Under the pieces are notes generated by a model. It was not told the origin of the DNA and ran no database searches. It saw only the letters and a program-made list of their open reading frames with translations. Of a stretch of DNA of 64,000 nt, positions 1-8,691 are shown in pieces. This DNA comes from Streptomyces sp. RFCAC02 (lineage in GTDB: Bacteria; Actinomycetota; Actinomycetes; Streptomycetales; Streptomycetaceae): assembly GCF_004193175.1 (NCBI RefSeq), contig NZ_SAUH01000001.1, positions 1,653,501 through 1,717,500 on the forward strand, read 5' to 3'. The translations under genes and the position numbers were made by a program. Numbering within the stretch: position 1 is the stretch's first letter; every line of letters begins with the position of its first letter.

Positions 1-1121
1 GTGTCGAGGACGACCTGGAACGGCGCGAGGTCGTCCACCACCTTGAACAGGGCCGCCAGCAGCCAGAACAGCAGGAACACGTCCACGAGCCGCGCCGCGC
101 CCCGGTAGACCGTCCGCGCAGCCTCGGTCGGCGTCATCCCGCCGGCCAGGGCCGCCGCCACGCCCATCACCGGCAGCGCGAGCAGCGGGAACGCCGTGCC
201 GGCCTCGGCCATCACCGCGTACACGACGCTCGCGACCAGGACCAGCGCGAACACGGCGGTCGCCCGCCTGCTGCGGCCGTCGGGCACGGCGTCCTCGGAG
301 TCGCCGGTGATCTCCTCGTCGTGGAGGTCGCCGGTGCCCTCGGTGCGCCGCTGCATCCAGGGCACGATGAGCAGGCCGGCGACGACGGACAGGACGGCGA
401 GCGGCCCGGCGCCGTGGATCAGGTAGGTGAGGTAGCCGACGTCGGCGGCGTCCATGATCGCGACGTTGGACCCGGCGAACGGCGCGAGGGCGAGCCCCGC
501 GCAGCCGCCGATGAACATCATGGCGGCCGTCGCCGACCGCGTGAACCCGAGCCGCGCCACGATGGGCAGCAGCAGGGGCGCGGCGATGGCCAGGGCGCCG
601 GCGAGGGTGCCGAGGCTCGCGACGAGCAGCAGACAGGACAGCATGACGCCGAGCGTCACGGCGGTGCGGTTCCGCTCGCCGACGACGCGCATCACGCCGC
701 GCACGATCGTGGCCGCGACGCCGGTGGCGCGCAGGACCTCGCCGACTCCGGCGCCGAGCATGATGATGAGGCCGATCATCGTCACCTGGTCGGCGAGGGA
801 CGCGCCGAGCATGTCGGCCGTCGCGCTCGGGCTCGGGTGGACGATCAGCAGCGCCGACACGATGGCCACGACGGTGGCGACCATGATGTCCATGCCGAGC
901 AGGGCCAGGACGGCGTACAGCACGATCGGGACGAGGCCCCACAGGGTGGGGGCGTCGACGAACGGGCCGAGTACGGCCGACAGGACGAGTCCGGCGGCGG
1001 CGCAGACGGCGACCGCCCGGCGGCGGACGGCCGTACGTCCCGAGGGGGCGGGGGCGGGCCCTGGCGTGCCGGCCGGTGCGGTGGGCGGCCGGCCTGCGGG
1101 GACGAGATCCACGTCGCTCAT
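1..1121 (-). CDS. Multi-pass ion/organic-acid permease (NhaC/DcuC-like), 3' end outside the window
   Basis: I read this directly on the minus strand from an ATG at 1121, preceded by an AAGGAAC ribosome site. About 373 codons are present and the gene runs off the left edge. After a Pro/Ala-rich N-terminus there are many hydrophobic segments with Gly-rich turns, including LGAGVGEVLRATG and MFIGGCAGLALAPFAGS, as in IT-superfamily carriers (NhaC, DcuC/YfcC types). A charged, His/Asp/Glu-containing loop (RRTEGTGDLHDEE) separates two halves. It lies 104 bases downstream of the PLP enzyme on the same strand, so it probably moves that enzyme's substrate or product. The family is recognised; the substrate is not known. 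Confidence 0.75.
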   Translation of the reverse strand, partial: MSDVDLVPAGRPPTAPAGTPGPAPAPSGRTAVRRRAVAVCAAAGLVLSAVLGPFVDAPTLWGLVPIVLYAVLALLGMDIMVATVVAIVSALLIVHPSPSATADMLGASLADQVTMIGLIIMLGAGVGEVLRATGVAATIVRGVMRVVGERNRTAVTLGVMLSCLLLVASLGTLAGALAIAAPLLLPIVARLGFTRSATAAMMFIGGCAGLALAPFAGSNVAIMDAADVGYLTYLIHGAGPLAVLSVVAGLLIVPWMQRRTEGTGDLHDEEITGDSEDAVPDGRSRRATAVFALVLVASVVYAVMAEAGTAFPLLALPVMGVAAALAGGMTPTEAARTVYRGAARLVDVFLLFWLLAALFKVVDDLAPFQVVLD

Positions 1122-1225
1122 GGGGTGTTCCTTCGGTGCGTGTGCTTGGTGCTGTGCGGTGGGGCTGTCGTTCGTTCCGTGCTTCCGTACGGCGGCGGGT
1201 GCGGGTGCCGGGGCGGGTGGGCCGG

Positions 1226-2575
1226 TCAGCCGGCGGGGACGGCGGCCTCCGTGCTCGGGCCGGTGGGGGTGGTGGTGCGGGCGAGGATGTCGGCGACGGT
1301 CTGGGCGGTGCGGAGGGTCTCGAAGACGGGCTCCGTGCCGTCGCCGCCGCCCCTGGCTCCGTGAACGGCCGGCTCGGGCAGGCTGTTGTACTGGAACGGG
1401 GTGGAGAAGTAGTAGGCGCCGGTGTCGAGGACGGCGACGAGGTCGCCCGGTTCGAGGAGGGGCACCTCGCAGCCGTGGGCGAGGACGTCGCCGGCGAAGC
1501 AGCAGGGTCCCGCGATGTCCTGGGCGGTGGCGGGGCCGTCCTTCGCGGCGCCGGTCGCGTCGTGTGCGGTGACCCGCAGCGGCCAGGACGCGGGCGCGAA
1601 CACGGTGCGGGTGGCGACCTGCGCGCCGGCGTGGGTGATGGCGATGGGACGGCCGCCGGCGCTCTTCGTGTACTCGACGTAGGCGGCGATGAAGCCGTTC
1701 TTGGCGAGCAGGGACCGGCCGAACTCGGTCGTGATCGCGTAGCCGCCGGTGAAGAGGCCCGGCGCGTGGCGGCGGAGCTGCCCGACGTACTCGTCGTAGG
1801 TGGGGGTCACGGTGTCCCCGCCGAAGTTGACGGGCAGGCCGCCGCCGATGTCGATGCCGGTGACCTGCCGGCGGCCGGCCGTGGCGTTCACGGCGTCGGC
1901 GAACGCGACGGCCCGCGCGACCGCCTGGGCGATCAGCTCCAGCGGCACGCCCTGCGACCCGGCGTGGACGTGGACCTGGGTGAGGTAGGGGCGCTCGCGG
2001 TACAGGCGCAGAAGGCGTTCCTCGTTGCCCTCGTCGCGGAGCGGGATGCCGAACTTCGAGGTGGCGGTGGCGGTGCTCATCGCGGCGATGGACCCGGTCC
2101 CGACCTGCGGGTTGACGCGGACCCCGAGCCGCGAGGCGGAGGGGGTGGGGCGGTTGGCGAGGAGGGCGTCGATGCGCTCCAGTTCCTGGAAGTTGTCGGC
2201 GTTGACGGCGATGCCGAGGTCCAGGGCGTGGGTCAGCTCGGCGGTCGTCTTGGCCGGGGAGTCGAACACGATCCGCTCGGGCGCGAAGCCGGCGGCCAGG
2301 GCCTGGGCGAGTTCGCCGGGGCTGGCCACCTCGCAGCCCATGCCGAGGGCGCGCAGCTCGGCCAGGACGGGCACGAGGCTGTTCGCCTTGGCGGCGAAGG
2401 TGTGCAGGACGGTCACGGACGACGGGAAGGCGTGGTGGAGCGAGGCGACGCTCGCCGCCACGCCGTCGAGGTCGATGAATCCGGCGAGCAGGGCGTCCTC
2501 GGGGTCGAGGAGCCGTTGCCGCACGGCCGCGCGCAGGATGTCCTCGCGCCGCCGCGTCGTTTCGGAGTCGTTCAC
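1226..2575 (-). CDS. Fold-type III PLP-dependent decarboxylase-like enzyme (Y4yA/DapDC-like)
   Basis: 449 residues, the usual size for alanine-racemase-fold amino-acid decarboxylases (diaminopimelate, ornithine/arginine). The PLP lysine is Lys63 in HTFAAKANSL. The HVHAGSQG, DIGGGLPVNF and GPCCFAGDVL motifs match the substrate and phosphate-binding loops of the diaminopimelate decarboxylase group, with Cys in the usual active-site position. The C-terminal barrel (LEPGDLVAVLDTGAYYF) is intact. It sits directly upstream of a permease gene and is followed, in the opposite gene order, by a PucR regulator, which suggests an inducible amino-acid or amine pathway. The exact substrate cannot be read from sequence; the lysA of the genome is expected elsewhere. 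Confidence 0.85.
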   Translation of the reverse strand: MNDSETTRRREDILRAAVRQRLLDPEDALLAGFIDLDGVAASVASLHHAFPSSVTVLHTFAAKANSLVPVLAELRALGMGCEVASPGELAQALAAGFAPERIVFDSPAKTTAELTHALDLGIAVNADNFQELERIDALLANRPTPSASRLGVRVNPQVGTGSIAAMSTATATSKFGIPLRDEGNEERLLRLYRERPYLTQVHVHAGSQGVPLELIAQAVARAVAFADAVNATAGRRQVTGIDIGGGLPVNFGGDTVTPTYDEYVGQLRRHAPGLFTGGYAITTEFGRSLLAKNGFIAAYVEYTKSAGGRPIAITHAGAQVATRTVFAPASWPLRVTAHDATGAAKDGPATAQDIAGPCCFAGDVLAHGCEVPLLEPGDLVAVLDTGAYYFSTPFQYNSLPEPAVHGARGGGDGTEPVFETLRTAQTVADILARTTTPTGPSTEAAVPAG

Positions 2576-2718
2576 ACCGCACCTTCCGGCTGGTCATGGC
2601 TTGGTTCGTGGGGTGCTTCATGCTGCACGCGGCCGGTCGGCCGCGTCTTCATACGGCCCCACGGTTTTCCCCGCGCCGGGCCGTACGGCGGCCCAACGGC
2701 CGGCCGTTCGCCACCGCG

Positions 2719-2776
2719 TTTCGTGCCTCCGCACGAAAGGTGGAACGAAGCCTGGTGCCGCCGCACGAATGTGCGG
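2719..2776. promoter_or_regulatory. Operator-like repeats upstream of the PLP enzyme
   Basis: TTTCGTGC-ctcc-GCACGAAA (2719-2738) is a perfect inverted repeat. CCGCAC-gaat-GTGCGG (2761-2776) is another. Both contain CCGCACGAA in the same orientation (2729-2737 and 2761-2769), 32 bases apart, about three helical turns. They lie between the PLP enzyme start (2575) and the end of the PucR gene (2825). I infer binding sites for that PucR protein. Confidence 0.5.
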
Positions 2777-2824
2777 GACCGTGTCGCCGTCCGGGCCGGG
2801 TGGCAGCCGCCGTTTCCGGCGGTG

Positions 2825-4540
2825 TCATTCCGTGGGGCCGAGCAGCCGGATCTGTATGTGGGCCAGCAGGCGGCTGTCCGGGTCCGACAGGTCGATGCCG
2901 CAGGTGTCGTGGAGCCGCTGGACGCGGTAGCGGAAGGTGTTGGGGTGGACGCCCAGGGCCCGGGCCGCCGCCGGGAGGTCGCCGAAGTGGTCGAGGTAGG
3001 CGCGCAGGGTCGGCAGCAGTCCGCCCCTGTGCCGCGCGTCGTACGCCACGAGGCGGGCCACTGGGGTGTCGGACGGCAGGTCCGTGGCGCGGAGGGTGTC
3101 CGCGACGCTCAGCAGCGCGACGGTCTCGGCGAGGTCGCCGACGCGGGCCGTGGCCCGCTCCCCGATGGTGGCCGAGCGGCTGAACCGGAGGGCGCGCAGC
3201 GCCAGTTCGGCGTCCCGCCGGGACTCGGGGGCGCGGTCGGGCCGGGCGGCGACCTCACCGACACCGACCCGCACCCGGCGGCCGGTGACGCCGGAGAGCT
3301 GCTGCGCGAGGAACGATCCGCGCTGCGCGGCCTGCGCGGCGGCCCGCTCCGCGTCGGGGGCCAGGTCGGCGATCAGCACGAGGGCGTCCCGCCCGGTGGG
3401 GATGACGAAGGCCCGCTGCCCGTACGCCGCGCAGTGCAGGGCGAGCAGGTCGTGGAGCCGCCCGCCGTCCCCCGCGCCGTCCGGTGCCGTCCCCGCGTCG
3501 GGTTCGGCGGCCGTCCCCGGCTCGGCGGCCGGGTCCGGGTCGGCTCCGGTGTCCGCGCCCACGGCGAGCACCGCGCACGGCCGGTCGGCCCGCAGCCCCA
3601 TGCGGGCCACCGGGTCGCCGGCGGGCACGTGCCCGTCGAGCAGCGCACGCGCCGCCTCCTGCACGGCCCGCGCCTCGCCCGCCCGCCGCGACCTGTGGTG
3701 CAGCAGGTGGGGTGCCGCCGCCCTGGCTGCCGCCCGCAGGGTCGCCGCCGCGCCGGGCGGCAGGGGACCGCCGGCCGCCGCGACCCAGATGGACCCGAGG
3801 ATCTCGCCGGCCGACGAGACCGCGACGGCGAGCCGTTCCGGCACCGCGCCCTCGGCCGGCCGGTGCACCACGTCCCCCGAGCCCCACAGCGCGGAGAAGA
3901 ACCCGGCCTCGCGCAGCGCCGCCACCCGCCACTCGGGGACGCGCCGGCCGAGGATCGTCAGCATGCGGATCTCGTCCACGTCGGCGCCGGTCGTGGAGTA
4001 GGCGAGGACGCGGGAGTGCACGTCCTCGATGGTCACGGCGCCCCCGACCAGGGCGGCGACCGCCTCGGCGAGCCCGTCGAGGTCGCCGAGCGCGACCCGT
4101 TCGATCTCCGGGTCGGCGGGGACACCGCCGGCGGCCAGCCAGGCCCGGAGCGACCCGACGAGCTGCGCCCACCCGGCCCAGGCGGTGCGCAGCAGCACGG
4201 CGACACCGGCCTCGCGCGCCGTCGCCCGCAGGGCCGGGCCCGGTGGTCCGCCCGTGCCCTGCCGGAACACCACGGCCGCCGCGCCGCACCTGCCCGCCGT
4301 GCGCAGCAGGTCGACCGCCGCGAACGAGCCGGGGTCGACACCGACGGCGAGCACCACCTGCCCCGGCGCCGGGTCGGGCTCCAGCGCGTCCCACACGGTC
4401 ACGCCGAGGACCCGCGCGCCGAGCCCCTCGGGGGCCGCGCACACCTCCAGGGCGCCCGTGCCGACGACGGAGAGCATGCGCTCCAGCGTCCCGTCGGGGG
4501 CCGTGTCGGAGGCCCGGAGGAAGAGTTCCGTGTCCGCCAT
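2825..4540 (-). CDS. PucR/CdaR-family transcriptional regulator
   Basis: 571 residues. The first ~130 residues form the ligand-sensing PucR N-terminal domain (LSVVGTGALEVCAAPEGLGARVLGVTVWD). A central GGDEF-like region follows. The C-terminus carries the PucR helix-turn-helix, with LPAAARALGVHPNTFRYRVQ followed by a DPDSRLLAHIQIRL ending typical of the family. Such proteins sense nitrogen-containing metabolites and activate nearby catabolic operons. It lies upstream of the PLP enzyme and permease on the same strand, 249 bases from the enzyme, so these are its likely targets. The ATG at 4540 gives a full N-terminal domain. Confidence 0.9.
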   Translation of the reverse strand: MADTELFLRASDTAPDGTLERMLSVVGTGALEVCAAPEGLGARVLGVTVWDALEPDPAPGQVVLAVGVDPGSFAAVDLLRTAGRCGAAAVVFRQGTGGPPGPALRATAREAGVAVLLRTAWAGWAQLVGSLRAWLAAGGVPADPEIERVALGDLDGLAEAVAALVGGAVTIEDVHSRVLAYSTTGADVDEIRMLTILGRRVPEWRVAALREAGFFSALWGSGDVVHRPAEGAVPERLAVAVSSAGEILGSIWVAAAGGPLPPGAAATLRAAARAAAPHLLHHRSRRAGEARAVQEAARALLDGHVPAGDPVARMGLRADRPCAVLAVGADTGADPDPAAEPGTAAEPDAGTAPDGAGDGGRLHDLLALHCAAYGQRAFVIPTGRDALVLIADLAPDAERAAAQAAQRGSFLAQQLSGVTGRRVRVGVGEVAARPDRAPESRRDAELALRALRFSRSATIGERATARVGDLAETVALLSVADTLRATDLPSDTPVARLVAYDARHRGGLLPTLRAYLDHFGDLPAAARALGVHPNTFRYRVQRLHDTCGIDLSDPDSRLLAHIQIRLLGPTE

Positions 4541-4692
4541 GCCCTGACCTCCACCTTCCGTTCATGGATCGCTACTCTCAGCGATCATCCCCCGCGTCGT
4601 CGATCACCAAACGTGACCGTCACCCCTCGACTATCGCGGGAATCGTCACGGAACGTCAAGATGCCCCGGCCGGCGCGGCCCGGCGGCACGCC

Positions 4693-6312
4693 TCACCGCG
4701 CGCGGGACACCCGCCCCTCGTCCCACACCGGCCCGGACGTCTCCCGCACCCGGCCGTCCGCGCCGAACACCAGGAACCGGTCGAACGACCGCGCGAACCA
4801 CCGGTCGTGCGTCACGGCGAGCACCGTCCCCTCGTACCGTTCAAGACCCTCCTGCAGCGCCTCGGCGCTCTCCAGGTCCAGGTTGTCCGTCGGCTCGTCC
4901 AGCAGCAGCGCGGTGGTGCCCGCCAGTTCCAGCAGCAGGATCTGGAACCGCGCCTGCTGCCCGCCCGACAGCCGGTCGAACGGCTGCTCCGCCGCCCGGT
5001 CCAGCTCGTAGCGGCGCAGCGCCGACGTCGCGGCGCCCCGGTCCCTCGCGTGCTCCGTCCACAGGATGTCGAGCAGCGTGCGGCCGTTCAGCTCCGGGTG
5101 GGCGTGGGTCTGCGCGAAGTGCCCCGGCACCACGCGCGCCCCGAGCCGCCACGTGCCGGAGTGCGCCACGTCCTCGCCGGCCAGCAGCCGCAGGAAGTGC
5201 GACTTGCCCGAGCCGTTGGACCCGAGGACGGCGACGCGCTCCCCGTGGAAGACCTCCAGGTCGAACGGCCGCATCAGCCCGGTCAGCTCGAGACCGCCGC
5301 AGGTGATGGCCCGCACGCCGGTCCGCCCGCCGCGCAGCCGCATCCTGATGTCCTGCTTGCGGGGCGGCTGCGGCGGCGGCCCCGCCTCCTCGAACTTCCG
5401 CAGCCGGGTCTGCGCCGCCCGGTAGCGGGACGCCATCTCGTCGCTGCGCGCGGCGAACTGCCGCATGTCCAGCACGAGCCGCTTGAGCTGGGCGCGCTTC
5501 TCGTCCCAGCGCCGCCGCAGCTCCTCGTACCGCTCGAACCGCTGCTCGCGCGCCGCGTGGTACGTGCCGAACCCGCCGCCGTGCACCCACACGTCGGACC
5601 CGGCCGGCCCCGGCTCCACGCTGACGATGCGCCGCGCCGCCCTGGCCAGCAGCTCCCGGTCGTGCGAGACGAACAGCACGGTCTTGCGGGTCTCCGCGAT
5701 CCGCTCCTCCAGCCACCGCTTGCCCGGCACGTCGAGGTAGTTGTCCGGCTCGTCGAGCAGCAGCACCTCGTCGGGGCCGCGCAGCAGCGCCTCCAGCACG
5801 AGCCGTTTCTGCTCGCCGCCGGAGAGGGTGCGCACCTGGCGCCATTGCGCCTTCTCGTACGGCGTGCCGAGCGCCGCCGTCGTGCACATGTCCCACATCG
5901 TCTCGGCCTCGTAGCCGCGCACCTCGGCCCAGTCGGCGAGGGCCTGCGCGTAGGCGAGCTGGGCCGCCTCGTCGTCCCGCTCCATCACGGCCAGCTCGGC
6001 GTCGTCCACCGCGCGCGCCGCGGCCCGCACCGGCTCCCTGGCGACGGACACCAGCAGGTCGCGCACGGTCCGCTCGTCCCGGACGCTGCCGACGAACTGC
6101 GGCATCACGCCGAGGCCGCCGCTGACCGTGACCGTCCCCGCGTGCGGCTTCAGATCACCGGCGACCAGGCGCAGCAGCGTGGTCTTGCCGGCGCCGTTCG
6201 GGCCGACCAGCGCGGCGGCGTCCCCCTCACCGACGCGGAACGAGACGTCGTCCAGCAGCACCCGCCCGTCCGGCAGCAGGTACTCGACATGCGCTACTTC
6301 GACATGGCCCAT
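4693..6312 (-). CDS. ABC-F family ATPase (two nucleotide-binding domains)
   Basis: 539 residues without membrane segments. It has two ATP-binding cassettes in tandem: Walker A GPNGAGKTT near residue 38 and GSNGSGKSH in the second half, signatures LSGGEQKRL and LSGGQQARF, and Walker B LLLDEPDNYLD and LLLDEPTDNLD. A charged coiled linker (RFERYEELRRRWDEKRAQLK) lies between them, as in ABC-F proteins that act on the ribosome for translation rescue or antibiotic protection. Not a transporter. Whether it gives drug resistance or is a housekeeping factor cannot be decided from sequence. Confidence 0.93.
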   Translation of the reverse strand: MGHVEVAHVEYLLPDGRVLLDDVSFRVGEGDAAALVGPNGAGKTTLLRLVAGDLKPHAGTVTVSGGLGVMPQFVGSVRDERTVRDLLVSVAREPVRAAARAVDDAELAVMERDDEAAQLAYAQALADWAEVRGYEAETMWDMCTTAALGTPYEKAQWRQVRTLSGGEQKRLVLEALLRGPDEVLLLDEPDNYLDVPGKRWLEERIAETRKTVLFVSHDRELLARAARRIVSVEPGPAGSDVWVHGGGFGTYHAAREQRFERYEELRRRWDEKRAQLKRLVLDMRQFAARSDEMASRYRAAQTRLRKFEEAGPPPQPPRKQDIRMRLRGGRTGVRAITCGGLELTGLMRPFDLEVFHGERVAVLGSNGSGKSHFLRLLAGEDVAHSGTWRLGARVVPGHFAQTHAHPELNGRTLLDILWTEHARDRGAATSALRRYELDRAAEQPFDRLSGGQQARFQILLLELAGTTALLLDEPTDNLDLESAEALQEGLERYEGTVLAVTHDRWFARSFDRFLVFGADGRVRETSGPVWDEGRVSRAR

Positions 6313-6375
6313 CCCGCGAGTCTCCCGCCCCCGCCGGGCGCAGCCAATGGTTTTTCCGCACCGCGCGTTCGGGCG

Positions 6376-7902
6376 TCACCGCGCCGGGGCGGACGGGTCC
6401 GCCCCGGGCAGTCGGACGGTGAACAGCGCCCCGCCCTCCGGCGCCCGCCCGACCGTCAGCGTCCCGCCGTGCCGCTCGGCGACGTCCCGGGCGATGGCCA
6501 GGCCGAGCCCCGCGCCGCCGTCGTCACGGCTGCGGGCGTCGTCGAGCCGGACGAACCGGCGGAAGATCCGCTCCCGGTCCGCCTCGGGCACCCCCGCGCC
6601 GTCGTCCGCCACCTCGATCACCGCACGGTCGCCGCGCCGCGCCACGGTCACGCGGACGGCGGAGGCGGCGTGCCGCTGGGCGTTGTCCAGGAGGTTGCCG
6701 AGGACCCGGGAGAGCTGCGCGGGCGAGCCCGACACGACCGGCCCGGGGCCGCCGTCCGGCAGGTCCACGCGCAGCGGGTGCGGGTCGCCGGTGCGGCGCG
6801 CCGCCTCGTCCGCCACCAGGGCCGCGACGTCCACGGCCCTGGGCGCCGGCCGCTCCCCCGCGTCGAGGCGGGCGAGCAGCAGCAGGTCCGCCGCGAGGGT
6901 CTGGAGCCGTACGGTGTCGGCGACGGCGCCCGGCACGTCCAGCAGTTCGGGGTGGGCCGCGCCCACTTCGAGCTGGGTGCGCAGCGAGGCGATCGGGCTG
7001 CGCAGCTCGTGCGACGCGTCGGCGACGAACCGCCGCTGCCGCTCCACGGACGCCTCGAGGGCGGCCAGGGTCTCGTTGGTCGTCACGGCGAGCCGCCCGA
7101 TCTCGTCCCGTGCGGCGGGCTCCGGCACACGCCGGCTGAGATCACCCGATCGTGTGATGGCGGCCATCTCGGTCCTGATGCCCTCGACGGGCCGGAACGC
7201 GCGGCGCGTCACCGCCCAGGTGACCGCGCCGACCACGGCGAGGAGGGCGGGGCCGACGACCAGCAGGGAGGTGCGGACGCTGTCCACCGCGACCTCCTCG
7301 AGACCGGTCGGCGCCCCCGCGTACACGACGGCCTCGACGCCGCGCGGGGTGGTCAGCTCGATGCTCGCGAAGTGGTAGGCGTGCTCCCGGCCGTCGATGA
7401 CGGCCCGCCCGTCGGAGCGCCCGACCTCGTCGCCGACCTCGCCGGGGGCCAGCCGGTTCCCGGTGCCGGTGTCCGTGTCGGTGTCGTCGTCCGAGTCGTC
7501 GCCGTCGTCGTCCCCGTCGTCCCCGTCGTCCCCGTCGTCATCGTCGTCCGACTGGTCCGGGCTCGGACTCGGCGTCGCCGCCGGGCGGTCCGGCGCACTC
7601 GGCACGACCGCGTCCGTCCCCGTCCCGGAGATCGACTCGAGACCCTCCGTCGCCGCGAGCAGCACATCCCCGTCCCGCCCCACGACCTGCACGGGCGTGT
7701 CGTCGTCCAGGTCGAGGTCGGCGATCTCCGTCGTCGTGACGAGCCGCCCCGCCACGTCCCGCGCCGTGACCTCGGCCTGGAGCGCGCCCTGCGCGCTCAG
7801 GTTGTCGCGCAGCGTGGACAGCATCAGCCAGCCGACGCCGAGGAGCGCGAGCGCCACCACGAGCGTCGCGCCCATGGCGGCGCGCGCCCTGACGCTAGCC
7901 AC
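6376..7902 (-). CDS. Sensor histidine kinase with an Asp-rich extracellular loop
   Basis: 508 residues starting at GTG 7902, eight bases inside the end of the response-regulator gene, so the pair is translationally coupled. Membrane segments are at about 10-30 and 212-232. Between them is an extracellular domain with an extreme Asp run at about 117-146 (mostly D with some G and S). HAMP follows, then the dimerisation box VADASHELRSPIASL with phospho-acceptor His298, and an HATPase domain (NLLDNAQRHA, DDGAGVPE, GAGLGLAIARD). The acidic loop suggests sensing of a cation or cationic peptide; this is inference. The neighbouring PepSY protein has the same Asp-rich composition. Confidence 0.95.
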   Translation of the reverse strand: MASVRARAAMGATLVVALALLGVGWLMLSTLRDNLSAQGALQAEVTARDVAGRLVTTTEIADLDLDDDTPVQVVGRDGDVLLAATEGLESISGTGTDAVVPSAPDRPAATPSPSPDQSDDDDDGDDGDDGDDDGDDSDDDTDTDTGTGNRLAPGEVGDEVGRSDGRAVIDGREHAYHFASIELTTPRGVEAVVYAGAPTGLEEVAVDSVRTSLLVVGPALLAVVGAVTWAVTRRAFRPVEGIRTEMAAITRSGDLSRRVPEPAARDEIGRLAVTTNETLAALEASVERQRRFVADASHELRSPIASLRTQLEVGAAHPELLDVPGAVADTVRLQTLAADLLLLARLDAGERPAPRAVDVAALVADEAARRTGDPHPLRVDLPDGGPGPVVSGSPAQLSRVLGNLLDNAQRHAASAVRVTVARRGDRAVIEVADDGAGVPEADRERIFRRFVRLDDARSRDDGGAGLGLAIARDVAERHGGTLTVGRAPEGGALFTVRLPGADPSAPAR

Positions 7903-8566
7903 GGGGGTCCGCCAGCCGGTACCCGGCGCCGCGCACCGTCGTGATCAGCCCGGGGCCGAGCTTGCGGCGCAGCGCGCTGATGTGGACCTCCACGACGTTC
8001 GGGTCGCCGTCGTAGGCGAAGTCCCAGCCGTGTTCGAGGATGTCGGCCTTGGACACGACCTCGCCGGCCCGGTCCGCGAGGTGCGCGAGCACGGTGAACT
8101 CCTTCGCCGTGAGCGTCACCTCGCGCCCGCCGCGCGTGACGCGGCGCGTGAGCGGGTCGACGGTCAGGTCGCCGACGCGCCGTTCGGCCGCGGCGCCGCG
8201 CCCGTTCCCCCGCCGCCGCAGCAGCGCGCGGACGCGGGCGAGGAGCACCACGTAGGAGAACGGCTTGGTCAGGTAGTCGTCGGCCCCGGTGTCGAGGCCC
8301 TCGGCCTCGTCGTACTCGCCGTCCTTGGCCGTGAGCATGAGGATCGGCGTCTCGTCCCCGGCGGCGCGCAGGGCGGCGCAGACCCGGTAGCCGTTCATCC
8401 CGGGCAGCATGATGTCCAGGACGATCAGGTCGTACGGCCGCTCGGTCGCGAGGTGCAGCCCGTCCGTGCCGGTGTGGGCCACGTCCACGGCGAAGCCCTC
8501 GGCGGCCAGCCCCCCGGCGAGCGAGCGGGCGAGCCGCTTCTCGTCCTCCACGATCAGCACACGCAT
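7895..8566 (-). CDS. OmpR/PhoB-family response regulator
   Basis: 223 residues. The receiver domain has Asp51 in YDLIVLDIMLPGMNGY, acidic VEDEK near the N-terminus and Lys in LTKPFSYVV. The C-terminal winged helix has EVTLTAKEFTVLAHLADRAG and VEVHISALRRKLG, as in OmpR/PhoB proteins. It is the first gene of a two-gene operon with the kinase and is divergent from the PepSY gene, with 125 bases between. Direct TTCAG repeats in that gap are probable binding sites. Confidence 0.96.
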   Translation of the reverse strand: MRVLIVEDEKRLARSLAGGLAAEGFAVDVAHTGTDGLHLATERPYDLIVLDIMLPGMNGYRVCAALRAAGDETPILMLTAKDGEYDEAEGLDTGADDYLTKPFSYVVLLARVRALLRRRGNGRGAAAERRVGDLTVDPLTRRVTRGGREVTLTAKEFTVLAHLADRAGEVVSKADILEHGWDFAYDGDPNVVEVHISALRRKLGPGLITTVRGAGYRLADPRG

Positions 8567-8589
8567 GGGACCAGCTTCGCAAAACCGTC

Positions 8590-8626
8590 CTGAAGACTTC
8601 TTCAGCCGCCTTCAGGTCCGCTTCAG
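8590..8626. promoter_or_regulatory. Direct-repeat boxes in the divergent two-component/PepSY promoter
   Basis: TTCAG occurs at 8601-8605, 8611-8615 and 8622-8626, spaced 10 and 11 bases, with an inverted CTGAAG at 8590-8595. Direct repeats with one helical-turn spacing are the usual PhoB/OmpR-type binding layout. Position between the regulator and PepSY genes fits autoregulation and control of the PepSY gene. Confidence 0.5.
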
Positions 8627-8691
8627 GGACGATTCGCCACGCTGTTCCCAGTTCACCGGCAGCGGGCCGGTGGGGATCGGGGAGGTTCCTC

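Noticed and set aside
321..5011. Very long open frames on the plus strand across the permease, PLP-enzyme and PucR genes
   Set aside because: They are antisense shadows caused by high G+C: Arg/Ala/Gly-rich without domains, while the minus strand has complete recognised proteins.
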